Positions 1 to 12,300 of a stretch of DNA of 64,000 bases are shown here, piece by piece. Source of the DNA: Vombatus ursinus (taxonomy: Eukaryota; Chordata; Mammalia; Diprotodontia; Vombatidae); contig NW_020954576.1 of the NCBI RefSeq assembly GCF_900497805.2, positions 75,158,605-75,222,604 on the forward strand, written 5' to 3'. A program made the position numbers and the translations under genes. The stretch's first letter is position 1. Every line of letters begins with the position of its first letter. The notes beneath the pieces are model-generated. The model was not told the origin of the DNA, did no database searches, and saw only the letters and a program-made list of their open reading frames with translations.

Positions 1-268
1 CAGATGGAAGCATACTATTTGCTCTCCTTTTCTTTTGTTGTTTTGTTTTAATTCTTCTTTCTTGTGTTTCCTCCCATTGGTTCTAATTCTTTATATCATG
101 ACTAAAGTGAAAATATGCTTAATATTAATGTATAAGTTGATCCTATATCAGATTGCACACTGTCTTAGGGAGGAGGGAGGAGAGGAGAGGGAGAGAATTT
201 AAACTCAAAATCTTGTGGAAGTGAATGTTGAAAGCTAAAAATTAATAAATAAATTGTTTAAAAAAATT
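1..268 (+). mobile_element. L1 3' end, sense
   Basis: This is the 3' UTR tail of a marsupial-type L1. It carries the AAATATG-cttaa block, the CCTATATCAGATTGC block, a GGGAGGAGGGAGG purine tract, the GAATTTAAACTCAAAATCTT block and an A-rich end. The 5' part lies outside the window. The same blocks recur at 24720-24860 and, inverted, in the antisense L1 copies. Confidence 0.8.
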
Positions 269-1110
269 AGAGAATCAGGGAAACCTTTCATAACTATCAA
301 TGAAGGAAGAGTTATTGACCAGGCAAAGGATAGAAAGGCTCACAGAACGTAATATAGACAATTTTGATAATATAAAATTTAAAAACTTTGTACAAACTAA
401 AGCAGCATATTTTTAATTAGTGGGGGAATAATTAGCTGGGGAAAAATATTTTCAGCAAATTTCTCTTTCAAAGATCTGATATCCAAAATATAAGGATATT
501 GATACAAATATTTAAGAACCACCATTACCCAAAAGGTAAATCTTCAAAGGATATGAAAAGGTAGTTCTCAAAAGAAGAAAAACAGGCTATCAGCAACCAA
601 ATAAAAATATTCCAAATCAATAATAAGAGATGTGCAAAGCAGAAGAGCTCTGAAGTTCTATTCATTCTCATCAGATTATCAAAAACAGAGAGGCACATTA
701 ATGAACTGTTAGTAGAACTGTAAGTTTTTCTTGAAAGCAGTTTGGAGCTATATCCAAAAAGTCACTGAATTGTGCATGCAGTATTTTGACCCAAAAAAAG
801 AACTTCTAGTCTTATTCCTCAAAGAGATAAATCAAAAAGGGAAAGAACATAAGTACAAAAATACTTATAGCAACACTTTTTGTTTTAGCAAACAACAAGA
901 AACAAAGTGAGTGCCCATCAATTAAGAAATGGTTGAACAAATTATGTGTGGTATATGAATACAAGAATTGATGAAAGGGATGATTCAGAGAACCTAGACA
1001 GACTTATATGAACTAAAGCAGAATAAAATGACCAGAACCAGGAGAAAAAATTATACAATAATTATAAATACTTATTGAAGAAAATAATGTCATAAAAGTT
1101 GAACAAACTT
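269..1110 (+). mobile_element. L1 ORF2 end and 3' UTR, sense, diverged
   Basis: This is an older and more diverged L1 segment covering the end of ORF2 and the start of the 3' UTR. It has recognisable blocks such as the one ending GCCCATCAATTAAGAAATGG and the gaaccaggag block at 1034-1045, in the same order as in the cleaner copy at 23845-24600. Many indels are present and no open frame remains. Confidence 0.65.
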
Positions 1111-1872
1111 AGTTAAGAAGAATCATAATCTCATACCTCCTCTAAGGAAACAAACATAGTTAAACAGACTCTATAGGTAAACTAAGCCAGGCTGAGATTA
1201 AATGCTGAGTTTCCAAAATCATACACTTACAAAACTACAAGGCTACATTTTAAAGAAATCATAATGGGCTAATTGAGAGGAAGAGCTTCATGTCATGAAG
1301 ACTCAGTGTCAGGGAAATTTTTCACAAATAAAGTCTTTTGGGGAGGTTTTAAAAATGCCTTCCAAATGACCTGGTTTGGTTACAAGAAAGATTTCTTTTA
1401 GCCCAAGAGTGAAATGATCTTGTTCACATGGTCCTTTTCTACTATTTATGGAAGTTACTGAAATTATTAATAAAATCATAATAATAAGGTAGCATACTCT
1501 CCCCCTTAGGTTCAGAGTAGAGATTTTTTATCTCTAACCAGGTTAAATTATGTGTATTTCTCTCTTCTTCCATTATTTCTTAAAAAAAAAAAAAAGAAAG
1601 CAAAGCCCAAGTTATAGGTAGTAGAGATTCTCACTTTCATATGCAAACCTTTTCTGTGCATAAGAAAATGTTTATTTTTTGTTGCAATGTGTCAAGTTCA
1701 CAATAAAAAGAAAAAAAATTAAAAAACCAGAGGTTCTTCAATTTAGAACTGAAAGGGGAGACCTTAGAGATCATCTAGTCAATGTGCTTATTTATTTGCA
1801 ATAAATATTAGATGTTCATATTAAAATTTAAGGAAAGGGTTTAACAGATTGTAAATTTTCTTTTTACTTTAG
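1111..1872. other. Intronic sequence, no gene
   Basis: This is AT-rich DNA upstream of the first visible CATSPERE exon. It contains an A-rich stretch at 1581-1600 and a short trace of a MIR/CORE-type SINE head at 1725-1785. I searched it for an upstream CATSPERE exon and found none. Confidence 0.6.
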
Positions 1873-1942
1873 TGCACCAAACACAGAAATGTTCTGTTTC
1901 ACTGAAGGTGTTCATAACATAAAACCCATAATTAAAGATAAG
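1873..1942 (+). CDS. CATSPERE: CATSPERE internal exon a
   Basis: This 70-bp exon follows a pyrimidine-rich stretch ending in TTTAG and is followed by a strong GTAAGT donor. The first base completes a codon begun in an upstream exon that is not visible here. The remaining 23 codons read APNTEMFC, then FTEGVHNIKPIIKDK. Human CATSPERE, as I recall it, has SPTTELRC and SPGVHAIKPIV at this place, so the Cys and the GVHxIKPI block are conserved. The exon ends in phase 0 and the next visible exon starts in phase 0. No further exon was found between here and the window start. Confidence 0.85.
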
Positions 1943-3727
1943 GTAAGTTGACTTTAACTAAGATTTTTAAAATCTTGAGAAACCATTTTTACTTGTTAAA
2001 TCTTACAATGTCTTCTTTCTGAATAACTACAGTTTTTCAATGTTAGCTATAGACTGCATTTTGGCTATAAAGAAATGAGACTGTTTGTAATGTAAAACAT
2101 TGCTTGCATTACTTTATAGTCATATGCTAAGAATTTAAAATTTTATTTATGAGACTGTATTACTTGTACTTTAATAATTTAGTTACTTTGAGTATTTTTA
2201 AATTGGGCAAAAATTAATAAGCTCTCATGCTTGCAGCACAGCCAATTTTATTGATATACAAAGACTGAATTGTGTTTTGTGGGGTTTTTTGCTGCCTTGG
2301 CACTATGATAGTAGTGATACGTAGTAGTAGAACTGTATGATAGTATAGTATGATAGTAGTAGAACTATAAAGAAGGCTTAGCCCTGCGGCTGAATCATTC
2401 AATATGTCATGTTCTCCCCTCTTTGAATGTGAACTCCTTGAGTGCGAAGGCTGTCTTTTCTATTTGTATCTCCAACACTTAGCGCATTTCTTGGCCCCTA
2501 TTAAGTCCTGAAATACTCTTTTATTCATTCATTGGTGGGTGATAATGGGAATCTCCCTTGTTTTCCTGCTATAGACTCCAAAACACTTAGGTGAAAGGGA
2601 AAAAGGAAAAACAACTTCTTAGCACATAATCCTGTTTGCAATTTCTCTTTTTCCTTTCTTTTATGCATTCCTTTGACCTGTTTTTGCTTTGATGCTCTGC
2701 TCACAAATACAGTACAAGGAAGAGCAGCCACTACAACATATATCTAATTTCAGGTACCCAACCACTTGTGCCTAAGCTTTGAGAATTTTTTCCCATCTGC
2801 AGTTAGCAATCTTTATTTTCAGTACGTGGGTGACTAAAAAATAAACAAGATAGGTGCAGTATAGTTTTCTTTCTGTTTCTTTAATATTTAGATAATAGGG
2901 ATGACGGATTTTGAATTTTTCTTCTTTTTTGATTCCAACACTGGTGATTCATTCAATGTCTAAGGAACTATTGTCAAAGATTAAAAGAATTCTTAATTTT
3001 TATTATCGCTCCCTCTGTTACCTATGGTCCTCCTCACCCCCTAACTTCCAGCTTGTCTATTGAAGACAATGTAGTACTATAGGAATGCTTTTATTTGTTC
3101 ATTTGTGAATTTTTTTCGTATCAAATACATATTAGATCCTGTATCCTTGGATAGGATGTTCATCCTTCTAGTGAACACACACACACACTCACTTCCAAAG
3201 AGCTAACTTTGACAAGAAAATGTATTTAACATCATGAGAGAATAGTAGGTAGGACTATCTTGCCGTGCCCCTTGACAATAGACAAAATCAGGATAATGGA
3301 AATGAAAGCCTAATGGTTCATTAGAAGTCTCTTAGATCCTCCCTCTCACCCCCCAAACCACTCAGGGAAATTTTGCCCCGATCTTAATACTGGAAAAAGA
3401 CTGATTTTGGTAGGCTTATCCTCCACCACTTTAGACTTGTATGGAAGAGAAATCAAGAAGCCACAAAAAACTAAGAGAGCAAAGAAGGGAACAGCCATGT
3501 AAAGTCACAAAAGCTAAAGCCACTAGAGGGGAATTCACAATGGAAGTAGGAAAGAGGCTTGCATTGATGCTGTTGCCAGAACCACAAAGCATATCTCTTA
3601 GCAGATATTGTTTTGCTGATATCCATTGAAAGGGCAAGATCAAGGTGGTGATTCTCCATTTTCCTTCTCTCCTTTCCTTCCCTCTTTTTTTGAAAAGCTG
3701 TGTGCTTGATGATCCCATCTCTTTCTT
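1943..3727. other. Intron 1, proximal part; L2 trace at 2425-2525
   Basis: This is mostly unassigned intronic sequence. Positions 2425-2525 resemble the L2 3' end on the + strand: GTGAACTCCTTGAG, then TTTGTATCTCCAACACTTAG, with a weak ending. A short (AC) run lies near 3175-3190. No coding signal was seen. Confidence 0.5.
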
Positions 3728-3746
3728 AAAAGTATGTTTAACTTTC

Positions 3747-3862
3747 AGGGGGCAGTCAGGAGGACCTTAGTTCAAATCCGACCTCAGACCAAACACTTGA
3801 TACTAGTTGTGTGACCCTGAGCAAGTCACTTAACCCCAATTGCCTAAAAAAAAAAAAGAAAA
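3747..3862 (+). mobile_element. Poly-A tRNA/CORE-type SINE with 19-bp target duplication
   Basis: This is a short SINE with the marsupial tRNA-like head (GTTCAAATCCGACCTCAGAC, then TGTGTGACCCTGAGCAAGTC) and an A-rich tail. The start is internally deleted, since the expected ctaggtggcgcag part is missing. It is bracketed by a perfect 19-bp direct repeat, AAAAGTATGTTTAACTTTC, at 3728-3746 and 3863-3881. That is the mark of L1-type target-primed insertion. Confidence 0.9.
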
Positions 3863-4359
3863 AAAAGTATGTTTAACTTTCTGCTTACTTGTTCTCAAGC
3901 AAGCAATTGTGTTCGTTGCAGTTGGCCACTAATTACTCACTGATAACGTGTCATTGTTCAGATGCTGACAGAGAAAGGCAACTGGTGAGTGCCTGGATGG
4001 AGAAAGACAGATTTAAAGCTACTTTTGGCCAGAACGCTATCTCTGGCTAGAGTCTCAGAGCAATTGGAGAAAATTATTAATTCATTTTAAACTTCCCAAG
4101 GCAGAGAGAGATTACTTAGACTGGGATCCCTAAGCATTGGGTGAAAAGCAGTGGATAGAGTAGCCTGACAAGCCAAGATGGAGTTGAAATGGGGCCCTCA
4201 CCATTTTCCTCTCATTATTTCCAGTGGAAAAAGAAAGTCGCTACTGAGAGAGGGAGATTTCCCTGAATGAATGACCCAAAGGGAGGAGTATATCAGACCA
4301 CATAATGGTGGGAATGAGTAAGACTAACTGACAGCCCCACCATCCTGTTGAGGAGTAGA

Positions 4360-5110
4360 TGCTAGGGGTACTGGAACCCCAAAATCACTACATGCAGGTC
4401 CCGCCCAAAAGAATTCAACCCAAATCTTCTTTCAGCTGAAGACAAGGTTTATAAAAGATGAGCCAGGCAGGCCAGACCCTTAGACAAGCAGTCATGAGGA
4501 AGTATCAGCCCGTAAATGGTGGCCAGGATGGATCTTATATATAGAAAGACTATGGGAGAGATCTGGGAGTGGGCAAGTAGTTTTGGGGTGACTGGGGGGG
4601 CTGGGAGAAGGGGCTTCTTGATGGGAGTGGCCCGTACTGGAGGAGGAATTTAGGGAGGATCTTGAAGATGGGGTGACTGGTGTGGGTCCTGGGAGTATCC
4701 CAATGGGAGTGTCTGAAAGGTTGAATGGAGTCATCAGGAATAGACAGTGAAGGGGTAGGCTTTATTAGGGTAACAGAGAACTGGAATATAGGGCCTAGAA
4801 GATAAGGAAGAGGTTGAATGGGGTCTGGATAAGATCCAGGATGGGAAATATAACCTAAGGCTATAGACAATAGGGGACTGGGCTTAATTAGGGTATCAAA
4901 GAACCAGTTGATAGAAATAATAATCAGGAGACTGCTAGACTTCCTTGACCAGGTAAGTGAGTTCAAGGAAATTTTAAGGGTTTTGGGGGACCCGTAGACA
5001 AACGAGACCCAAATTTTTCTTTAGGGTGAGGGGCATAGATCTCAGCTTGGCCCATACCCAATCAGTCCTGCTTACCAGCATGACACCACTTCACCACCAT
5101 GACACCATTA
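4360..5110 (-). mobile_element. LTR-like fossil region with imperfect tandem units
   Basis: This unassigned block is CT-rich on the - strand. It contains an imperfect tandem repeat of about 125 bp; compare 4743-4785 with 4867-4910, both built around a TTAGGGTA core. A TATA-like TATATATAAG lies on the - strand near 4537. The texture resembles an LTR of an old endogenous retrovirus, but no family could be named and no paired LTR was found. It is probably an old, degraded copy. Confidence 0.3.
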
Positions 5111-5317
5111 GAAGTATATCCTAGAATTCAAATGCTTTGTTTATTTTTCTAATAAAATACATATTTCTTAAAATACATTTTGTTTGGTTTTGTTCTAATG
5201 GGTCATTTGGCAGTATTGAAAACTTTATACACATGCTTCCCTTGCTTCTTCTCTTTGATTCCGGGGCAGCCTCTTAGTTTTTTGGGCTGGAATCAGGAAG
5301 GTTTACTTGGAATCATA

Positions 5318-5465
5318 CAATATTGAAGCTAATAGGGTCTTTAGAGGTCACTTAACTCAACCCCCTCATTTGACAAATGGAGAAATAGAACTTCAAAGGG
5401 GACTTGTCTCAGGTCACTTGGCTTATTAAATGTAGCAAAAAGAGCTAGATTCCAAGGAGACTGGA
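5318..5465 (-). mobile_element. MIR/CORE-type SINE fragment
   Basis: This is an old SINE in antisense, with blocks for 'aggtcacttaactcaacccc', 'ctcatttgacaaatggagaa' and 'gacttgtctcaggtcac'. These correspond to the MIR-like core and the head often seen in marsupial copies. It is diverged and no target duplication is visible. Confidence 0.6.
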
Positions 5466-5851
5466 ATTTCCCTTCTTCCTTTTACTTTTTAAGATTCTCT
5501 TCTCGTTTTTCCCATTTCTTTCCAGTTCCTTCACATCTTTCTTCCACAGTGTTATATGGAAAAGAGGACCATAGTGAACATCAAACTATTTTGTATTTAT
5601 TATTGATGAAGAGATTACTTTTCTTGTCAGTGACTAAAGAATCTCTATAAATGCTATAATGCTATAATTTCTAAATTTCTTGATTACATTTTGGAATTTG
5701 TCTATTTGTTTTGGTCATCTTGAATAATTAGTTTTTCTATTACTTAAATTATTCATCCAGAAAATAGGGATTAAGATTATATTCCTAATATTGTTTTTAT
5801 TTTAAAATTAGCTCAGAGCTTCATTTCCATCTCTCCTTCATTTCTTGGTAG

Positions 5852-5925
5852 CCACCAGAAGCTGAGGAACGCTATTTATTTGTGGATCGTGCTAGTGATT
5901 GCTTTCTGTGGTATTTCCTATCAAG
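5852..5925 (+). CDS. CATSPERE: CATSPERE internal exon b
   Basis: This 74-bp exon lies between acceptor TTGGTAG and donor GTAAAA. It reads PPEAEERYLFVDRASDCFLW followed by YFLS, with two bases left for the next codon. Human CATSPERE as remembered has PDEEERYLFVESSHTCFLWY here, an almost residue-for-residue match that includes the Cys and the FLWY aromatic cluster. It is the strongest single-exon identification in the window. It starts in phase 0 and ends in phase 2, exactly as needed by exons a and c. Confidence 0.9.
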
Positions 5926-5939
5926 GTAAAAACTTTTAA

Positions 5940-6035
5940 AAATCTTTGTAGGTAACATTTATATAGCACTTTGAAGTTTGCAAAGTATTTTACATACATT
6001 ATCTCACCTGATCTCATTAATACTTCTATGTGTTC
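5940..6035 (-). mobile_element. MIR-like fragment
   Basis: It begins directly after exon b. The sequence ATTTATATAGCACTTTGAAG, followed by GCAAAGTATTTTACA and ATTATCTCA-ctga, matches the distal part of MIR-class elements in antisense. Its start about 15 bp inside the intron means old repeat DNA lies close to the splice donor. Confidence 0.5.
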
Positions 6036-6159
6036 AAGTTCAATTTTTTTTATGTTTCATATGTGGATCATTCATTTTGTGTTCCCTAAACTAGCTTCCC
6101 ATCCCTGCTGTGATCAGTGAAATATGAAATAACCATGGAAACCAAAGTTCAAGGTTCTG

Positions 6160-8790
6160 AGTATGTCACTTGATTAAGAAATACCTGTCAATTGCATAAC
6201 AAATTGGGGTCAGGCCTCCTTGGCTTGGCACTGGACCCAAAATACAGGAGGAGGCAGATTTTTATGCATTAAAAGAAAACAATTAACAGGATATAACCAG
6301 GATACAAGATTAGGTCATCTGATTTCTAATTGGAGGAAAGATTAGGGGCTTTCTGAGTAGGGAGGGAAAAGTAACTGATTGGCTAGTATGAGGCCAGTTT
6401 TCAGATAAGACGTAAAAGTTGCTTGAGATGTATAATGGTGAGAAAACTCCTTGCATTAATCTTTGGATCTGACTGGGTTTCTGGTCAGCATAACCTAGGT
6501 CCTTAGTTAAGGGTCTCTAAGCAGCAGATAGAGGTGGTCCAGCTTCCCAGCCATGCAGGTCTAGGTTCAAACAATGCAATAAAGTTTTCTCTCAATTCCC
6601 ATAATTGAATAAAGTTTTCTTACAAGACAGAAATAGGAAAGGGAACCAAGATAGATCCAGAATTGAGTCACAAGAAGGAGTCAATGTGGTTCTCCCAGTT
6701 TCTACAATTATCTCAATCCCCCTCATACTTTTGATTCATGAGAGGAGGGGCCAACCCACTCCCCCCATAGATCACTTATCTATAAGTCAAATTTATAAGG
6801 TTTTTAATGTGCTCATGCTCACCATCAACATTATGTACCAAGAAAAGACCACTGTAAAAAGACCTGAGTTCAAATCTGGCCTCAGACACTTGACACTTAC
6901 TAGCTGTGTGACCCTGTGCAAGTCACTTAATTCCATTGACTAGCCAAAAAAAAAAAGAACAAAAGAACAAAAGAAAAGAGAATAAAGAAAAAAAGAAAAA
7001 GAAAAACTGAAAAAAGAGAAAACAAAAACCAAGAAAAGACCACTGGAAAGCATCCTTTTGCATAGCTACAATATAGCTACAACATAGTACAACAGCTAAC
7101 ACAGAGTCCAAGAACAATAATGATAACATACAAACCTTGTTAAATAGATTGTACAGGTAAAGTAAGTCTGGCTACAAATCAAACTACTTAGAGGGCTCAC
7201 AATGGACTCTTTTTGAGAGGGGAGACATGTCACCAAGGTAACCAAGAAATCTCAGGAAACATAAACACCAAGAAACAAAAGATTAAAGCATACAATGGTG
7301 ATCATCAATATTAAATAAGATGAAGTCTCTTTGTATCCTATGTCCCACTGTCCCAATGTCCATTTAATCAGCACATTTTTTTCTTGAGTCCCAGATGTTT
7401 CATGTAGTTGTCTGGTCCCTGGAAATACCTTTTCTTGGACTTTCTGGAATAGGCCTCATTTTCAGGACTGCTCTGAAGGGGGCTCCTTCTAAGTTACATG
7501 TAGATATTCCTAGATAATTCTCCTAACATCTTCAATAACAAGACTTAATACATTTTAGCACAATCTCTTAGATTTGGTTTTCCAGTAACTAGTTCATGTG
7601 GTAAAACCAGTTTGAGCCTTATGGTTCTGATCCTTTTAACAACAGAACTATAAGAACATCAAACTAGGAACCCATAATTGATGTGAAGCTTTAGGGAATT
7701 TCAGTTTTTATATATATTACTCGCTGTTTCTGTCTTTAGCTAAATTATGTACTTGATATAACAATCGTTTTTTTAAAAATTCATGATGGTCTAACTTGTT
7801 AAATGAACCCTTTTCTATCTTTCAGAATTATCAGACAAATACTTTAAAATGGGGAAATAATTTCACTTTCTTTACAATTATCAGTACAATTTTACATATA
7901 AAATCCTTAATCCAGTTTTGAGAATTTATTACCAAAACATTCTCAAAGCCTACATTTCTATTTAGAAACATTTGGAAGCCAATTGTATACATATATATCT
8001 ATCCTAAAAATAGCACAGAATAAATATATATCCTAGGTATATACATATGTATATACCCTAATCCTGTTACTTTCTCAAAATTTACTATTCCATTTAATTA
8101 GGAAACTTTTACATTATATCTTTTTCTAATTCCTCCCTGAGGAGGGCATCATCCCTGTATTATAAGCTAAACACAAATACAGATTAAAATTGTAAGAGTT
8201 TCACATTTGCATCCTATTATAGTAACTCAGAGATGTTCCAATATGAATCTATTAATTAACAGATCTAGTAACATACTTACAAAACTTCTACTGCTCACCT
8301 TGCCTGATTATAGAAATTTGCTATGAAAGTAAAGGGAGGAACATAGTTATAACACCATCAAGACTCTTCCCCTTGAGGATATAGACAGACCCCACGTAAA
8401 CCATAACAAGGAGAAAACTGCCTTAACTCTGTTTGATTCCAGGCACTAGTCATATCTGACAGCCAATCATGTAGTAAGGCCAGGCTTATGATTAACTAGG
8501 TGGGGAAATTTCCCATTCAGAAAGGAAATAACACAATAGAGAAACTGAGTCAAGAGGATCCCATCTTAGGCCATGAAAAGGTTGTCCCCTTAACTTTACC
8601 TGAGGACAGACATCCACCTGTAGAAGTTCTCAGACTGCAGCACATGCCATTTTCTCTTATTGGCTTCATGATAATTCAGACAACCATCCTTGTAATCAAA
8701 ACAATATTAGAGTTTTTACCAATAGCAAAATTTCACTAGTCACCTATTAGGGTTTGAATATTATTATTTCTGATGTTTTCCTAACAGTAA
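6160..8790. other. Unassigned intronic sequence, possible old LTR remnants
   Basis: No gene was found. Positions 6180-6640 have features loosely like an LTR (repeated AATAAAGTTTTCT at 6579-6620), but no ends or retroviral coding parts could be identified. The block is split by the SINE at 6854-7027. The rest, to 8790, is AT-rich and unassigned. Confidence 0.35.
6854..7027 (+). mobile_element. Poly-A SINE with long A-rich tail, 17-bp target duplication
   Basis: The tRNA-like head is 5' truncated. The GAGTTCAAATCTGGCCTCAG and CTAGCTGTGTGACCCTGTGC blocks are followed by a tail of about 85 bp made of A-runs with scattered G and C. Perfect 17-bp direct repeats, ACCAAGAAAAGACCACT, flank it at 6837-6853 and 7028-7044. 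The body is close to the family consensus, so it is one of the younger insertions here. Confidence 0.92.
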
Positions 8791-8798
8791 CATGTCAT

Positions 8799-9033
8799 TT
8801 ATTCTTTTTGGTCAGTCATTTCAGTCGTGTCTGAATCTTCGTGACTCCATTTGGGGTTTTCTTGGCAAGAATACTGGAGTGATTTGCCATTTCCTTCTCC
8901 AGCTCATTTTACAGATGAAGAAACTGAGGCAAACAGGGTTAAGTGACTTGCCCAGGGTCACACAGCTAGGAAGTGTCTAAAGCCAGATTTGAACCCAGTA
9001 AGATAGTCTTCCTGAATCCAGGGCTGGCACATT
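8799..9033 (-). mobile_element. Mar1-type CORE-SINE, antisense
   Basis: On the - strand it has the tRNA-like head, a CORE segment and a 3' tail resembling RTE/BovB LINEs. The tail reads on the + strand as CAGTCATTTCAGTCGTGTCT, then GGGGTTTTCTTGGCAA. The CORE part GACTTGCCCAGGGTCACACA is well preserved. The RTE-like tail is the reason for assigning RTE-driven mobilisation to this SINE class. Confidence 0.88.
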
Positions 9034-9339
9034 TAACCCTTACTTATAAATTAAAACTAACTACATCTGGTAGTTTCAGACATATAGCAAAGATGTGATT
9101 GTTGACTCATATTAATGTATTAAAGTGACATCTTTAAAACACCCTATACATTTTCATAATTTTCATAAGTGAGAGCCAACATTTCTCAAATGAAAAATCA
9201 CCCTTTTATATAGTAAACTTGTAAATCCTGCCCCACCCCACTATTGACAAGTGTTCAGAGAAAGGATCCTATTTTCTTAGTTCTGAGTTCTTAAACTTCA
9301 GTATTTTAGAATTTTACAACATGCAGTCAGTAGGCCCGA

Positions 9340-12300
9340 TAAGATCTTATGAGCCTGCCTGAATATAATACCTTCACAAGCATCCTGAGTCCCACTAATT
9401 CACTAGAAGTTTTTGATGGAGACCTTGTCTCCTGGCTGTAAATCATAGAGGGAAAAGTCCAAAGGTCCAGCCTGGGCTGCTGCTGCTCCTAGGTCATGCC
9501 TAATTTGTAATTCCTGTATATAGGAAGCAACAGAGGTATTTCCTCCTAGTAATGATGCATATACTAGGGGAAAAGGTTTCTCTTGGATGGGGTGGGAGGA
9601 GCTGTCCAAAAGACATTTCAAAAGCAGATATATGTAATTTCCCCCTTGGGCCTGCTGCACAAATAGAACAATGCTAGGAGGAGAACATCAGGCCATTTTA
9701 TATGAATCTCAATGCCCAACTTGCCAATTGTTATTTTAAACTCCTTATTCATTCTCTCAACTTGGCCTGAGATTGAGGATGGTAAGGTGTGTGGAATTAT
9801 GGAGTCACTCCTAGAAAAGAGTAGATTTGGGATAGGATAGAATGGGTCTACTACAGGACTGAGTGCTTCTATCAGAGTCAGTTCAGGTCGGTGGGCCAAA
9901 GTGAGAGACAATCTCCTTCAGGAATATTTTAGCAACAAATCTACCTGTGGTCTTTACACACCAAATGAACCAGGTGAATGATAACAAGACATACCTTACA
10001 CTGTCCAGCCTTGGGCATACAAATGAAATCAATTTGTAAATGCTCAAAGTGTGTATAAGCTGAGGGATGCCCACCATAGGCTTGGGTGTGGAAGACATGT
10101 TGGTTATAAGCCTGGCAAGTAGTCAAAAAGGCCCATATACGGGCAGCTATGTTGGTGAAACCTGGGGCAATCCAAATCTTCCTGATGGAATCCATAATTC
10201 CTTGAGTTCCAAAGTGTCCCTTCCTGTGAACAAATAGACATACCTCATGATAGAAACTCCAGGGAAGGAATGGTTTGTCCTCCAAAGACACCCGGACCCT
10301 TAAAACCTATTTTGCTTTATACAATTGTTTCCACTTTTCCACTTCAGAGTTATCATAGGAAAGAGAGAAGTTCTTATCACCAGAAGACAGCATGCTTGCT
10401 TGACAGAGACATTAGCATGGTCAGTCCCTCCTATGGGGACAGGGAACAGCAGCCAGGGCAGTGGGAAATTCCAGGGCAGACAAAACATGTTTGATGAATC
10501 CCACATCTGCAATGACCTTACCAGCAGATATTAAAAATTCCCTCTGTAGCTAGCACGGCAGACATCAAATGCATATGTTGAGTCTGTATAGATTAGGGCC
10601 CTTTTTCCTTTGGCCAGATGATACACCTGGTTACATAAGGGCCATGAGCTGAGCAGCCTGAGCCCTGAGATTAGAAGGCATATGAGCTGCCCTGAAGATA
10701 TCATACTCAGAAACTATATCAGCACCAGTATGGTGGGGGCCATCTCTCGTTACAGATGACCCATCCATGTAGAAAATAAAGCCAGAGTTCTCCAGAGGAG
10801 TATCAGAAAGATCATTACAGGGCTTTTCAGTCTTGTCTGCTACAGAGGCATAGTTATGTAATGACTCTCCAGAGACTGGTCAATCAGGCAGCAATATGGC
10901 AGGGTGGCAGACTGCACAGCACTTGAGAGTGGTGTTTTCATTACTCAGCAAAGTCACTTCGTATTTCGTGAGTCTCTGATCTAAGAAGGCCTGAGTCTGC
11001 TGATAGAGTAAGAGTGACTCAACTTCATGATGGCATTGCTTTATCAAAGGGGAGCCCCAAACCAAATCACAAGCCTTCTCCACCAAAAGGGCAGTGGCAG
11101 CTATGGCTGAGCTATGGCTCAGCATCAAACTGAGCATAATAATAAGTTATTGGGCTCAGAGTGTGACCTAATGCTTGAGTTAGGACACCAGAAACTACCC
11201 CCCTACCCCTGCTCACATATAAAAAGAGTGAAGGACCTATTGGGAGTCCCAATACAGGTATAGATAACATGGCCTTTTTGAATTCCCAACAGAGTTAAGA
11301 GATGTTGATCTAGCTGCAAAGGTTTTTGGAGCACAGTTTTTAGAGCAACAAGAGTAATGTCACTGAACAAAATTATCCATTGTCTGTAGTATCCAGCTGC
11401 TCCAAAGATGGCCCTCAGCTGCCACTTAGTGGAGGGTACAGAGAGTTGTTGGATAGCCTGAATGCATTTAGGAGAAACGGAATGCGACCTAGCAGCCAGG
11501 ATAAATCTCAAATCTTCCACCTGTGAGAGGTAGCATTGGACTTTAGATTTAGAGACTTTCTGGCCTCTTTGGTGAAGCTCCAGTAATAGGTGATGGTTAT
11601 CTTCCTGGCAAATCTCAGCATCTAGCACAGCTAGTTGTCTAAGAAGAACCACATTGCTTACAATCATGACTATCAGTTTCTTGAAGAGAGAAGACGCTTG
11701 TAGCCTCCCTCTCTTCTTTGGGAAACTCAAGCTTAGTCAAGACGGGGGGGTGAGTAAGATGGAGGGACAGAAAGCAGAAGAGAGGGAGGAGGTGAAAAAA
11801 GAGCTACAGCTAGTGGAGAATGCTCAAGAATAAAGGAGAGGTAGCCAAAAAAGGTGCACTGGGGTAGAAAAGGATACAGGAATGGGAAAGAAACTGTCAA
11901 GGCAGGATAGAAAGATGGGGACAAGAGCAAAGGAGTAGAAGGGGACCAAGGAACTGAAGATGAAAGAATTAAGGCAGGGTGGAAAGTCAGGGGTGAGGAC
12001 AAAGGAGTAAGAAAAGGTAAAGAAGTGGGAGAGGAAGAAGATAAAACAGGGTAGAGCTATGGGAAGGCCAGAGAAGGAGAGGACACCTCAGACGGTATTA
12101 GTCAGATGCCATCAGATGACTTAAATTTAGTTAAAGGATCAGTTAATTTGCTCCACAGATATCAGTATTCTAGCTAATTTGGATTTTTATCCGCTATGAC
12201 TAACCTTAAATCTTTCAGCATATGATAGATAGGCAAAGCCACTGAATTGAGGCCAAAATAATTCATTGGCTGAATTTTCCCCACTGCAAACTAGATATCA

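Noticed and set aside
1-1872. Possible upstream CATSPERE exon (expected to encode something like VPETCFVLN)
   Set aside because: Nothing matching was found. This stretch is L1 and AT-rich intron.
4492-4966. 138- and 80-codon Pro/Ser-rich open frames on the - strand
   Set aside because: They come from the CT-rich tandem units of the LTR-like block. Overlapping frames are equally open, and no motif is present.
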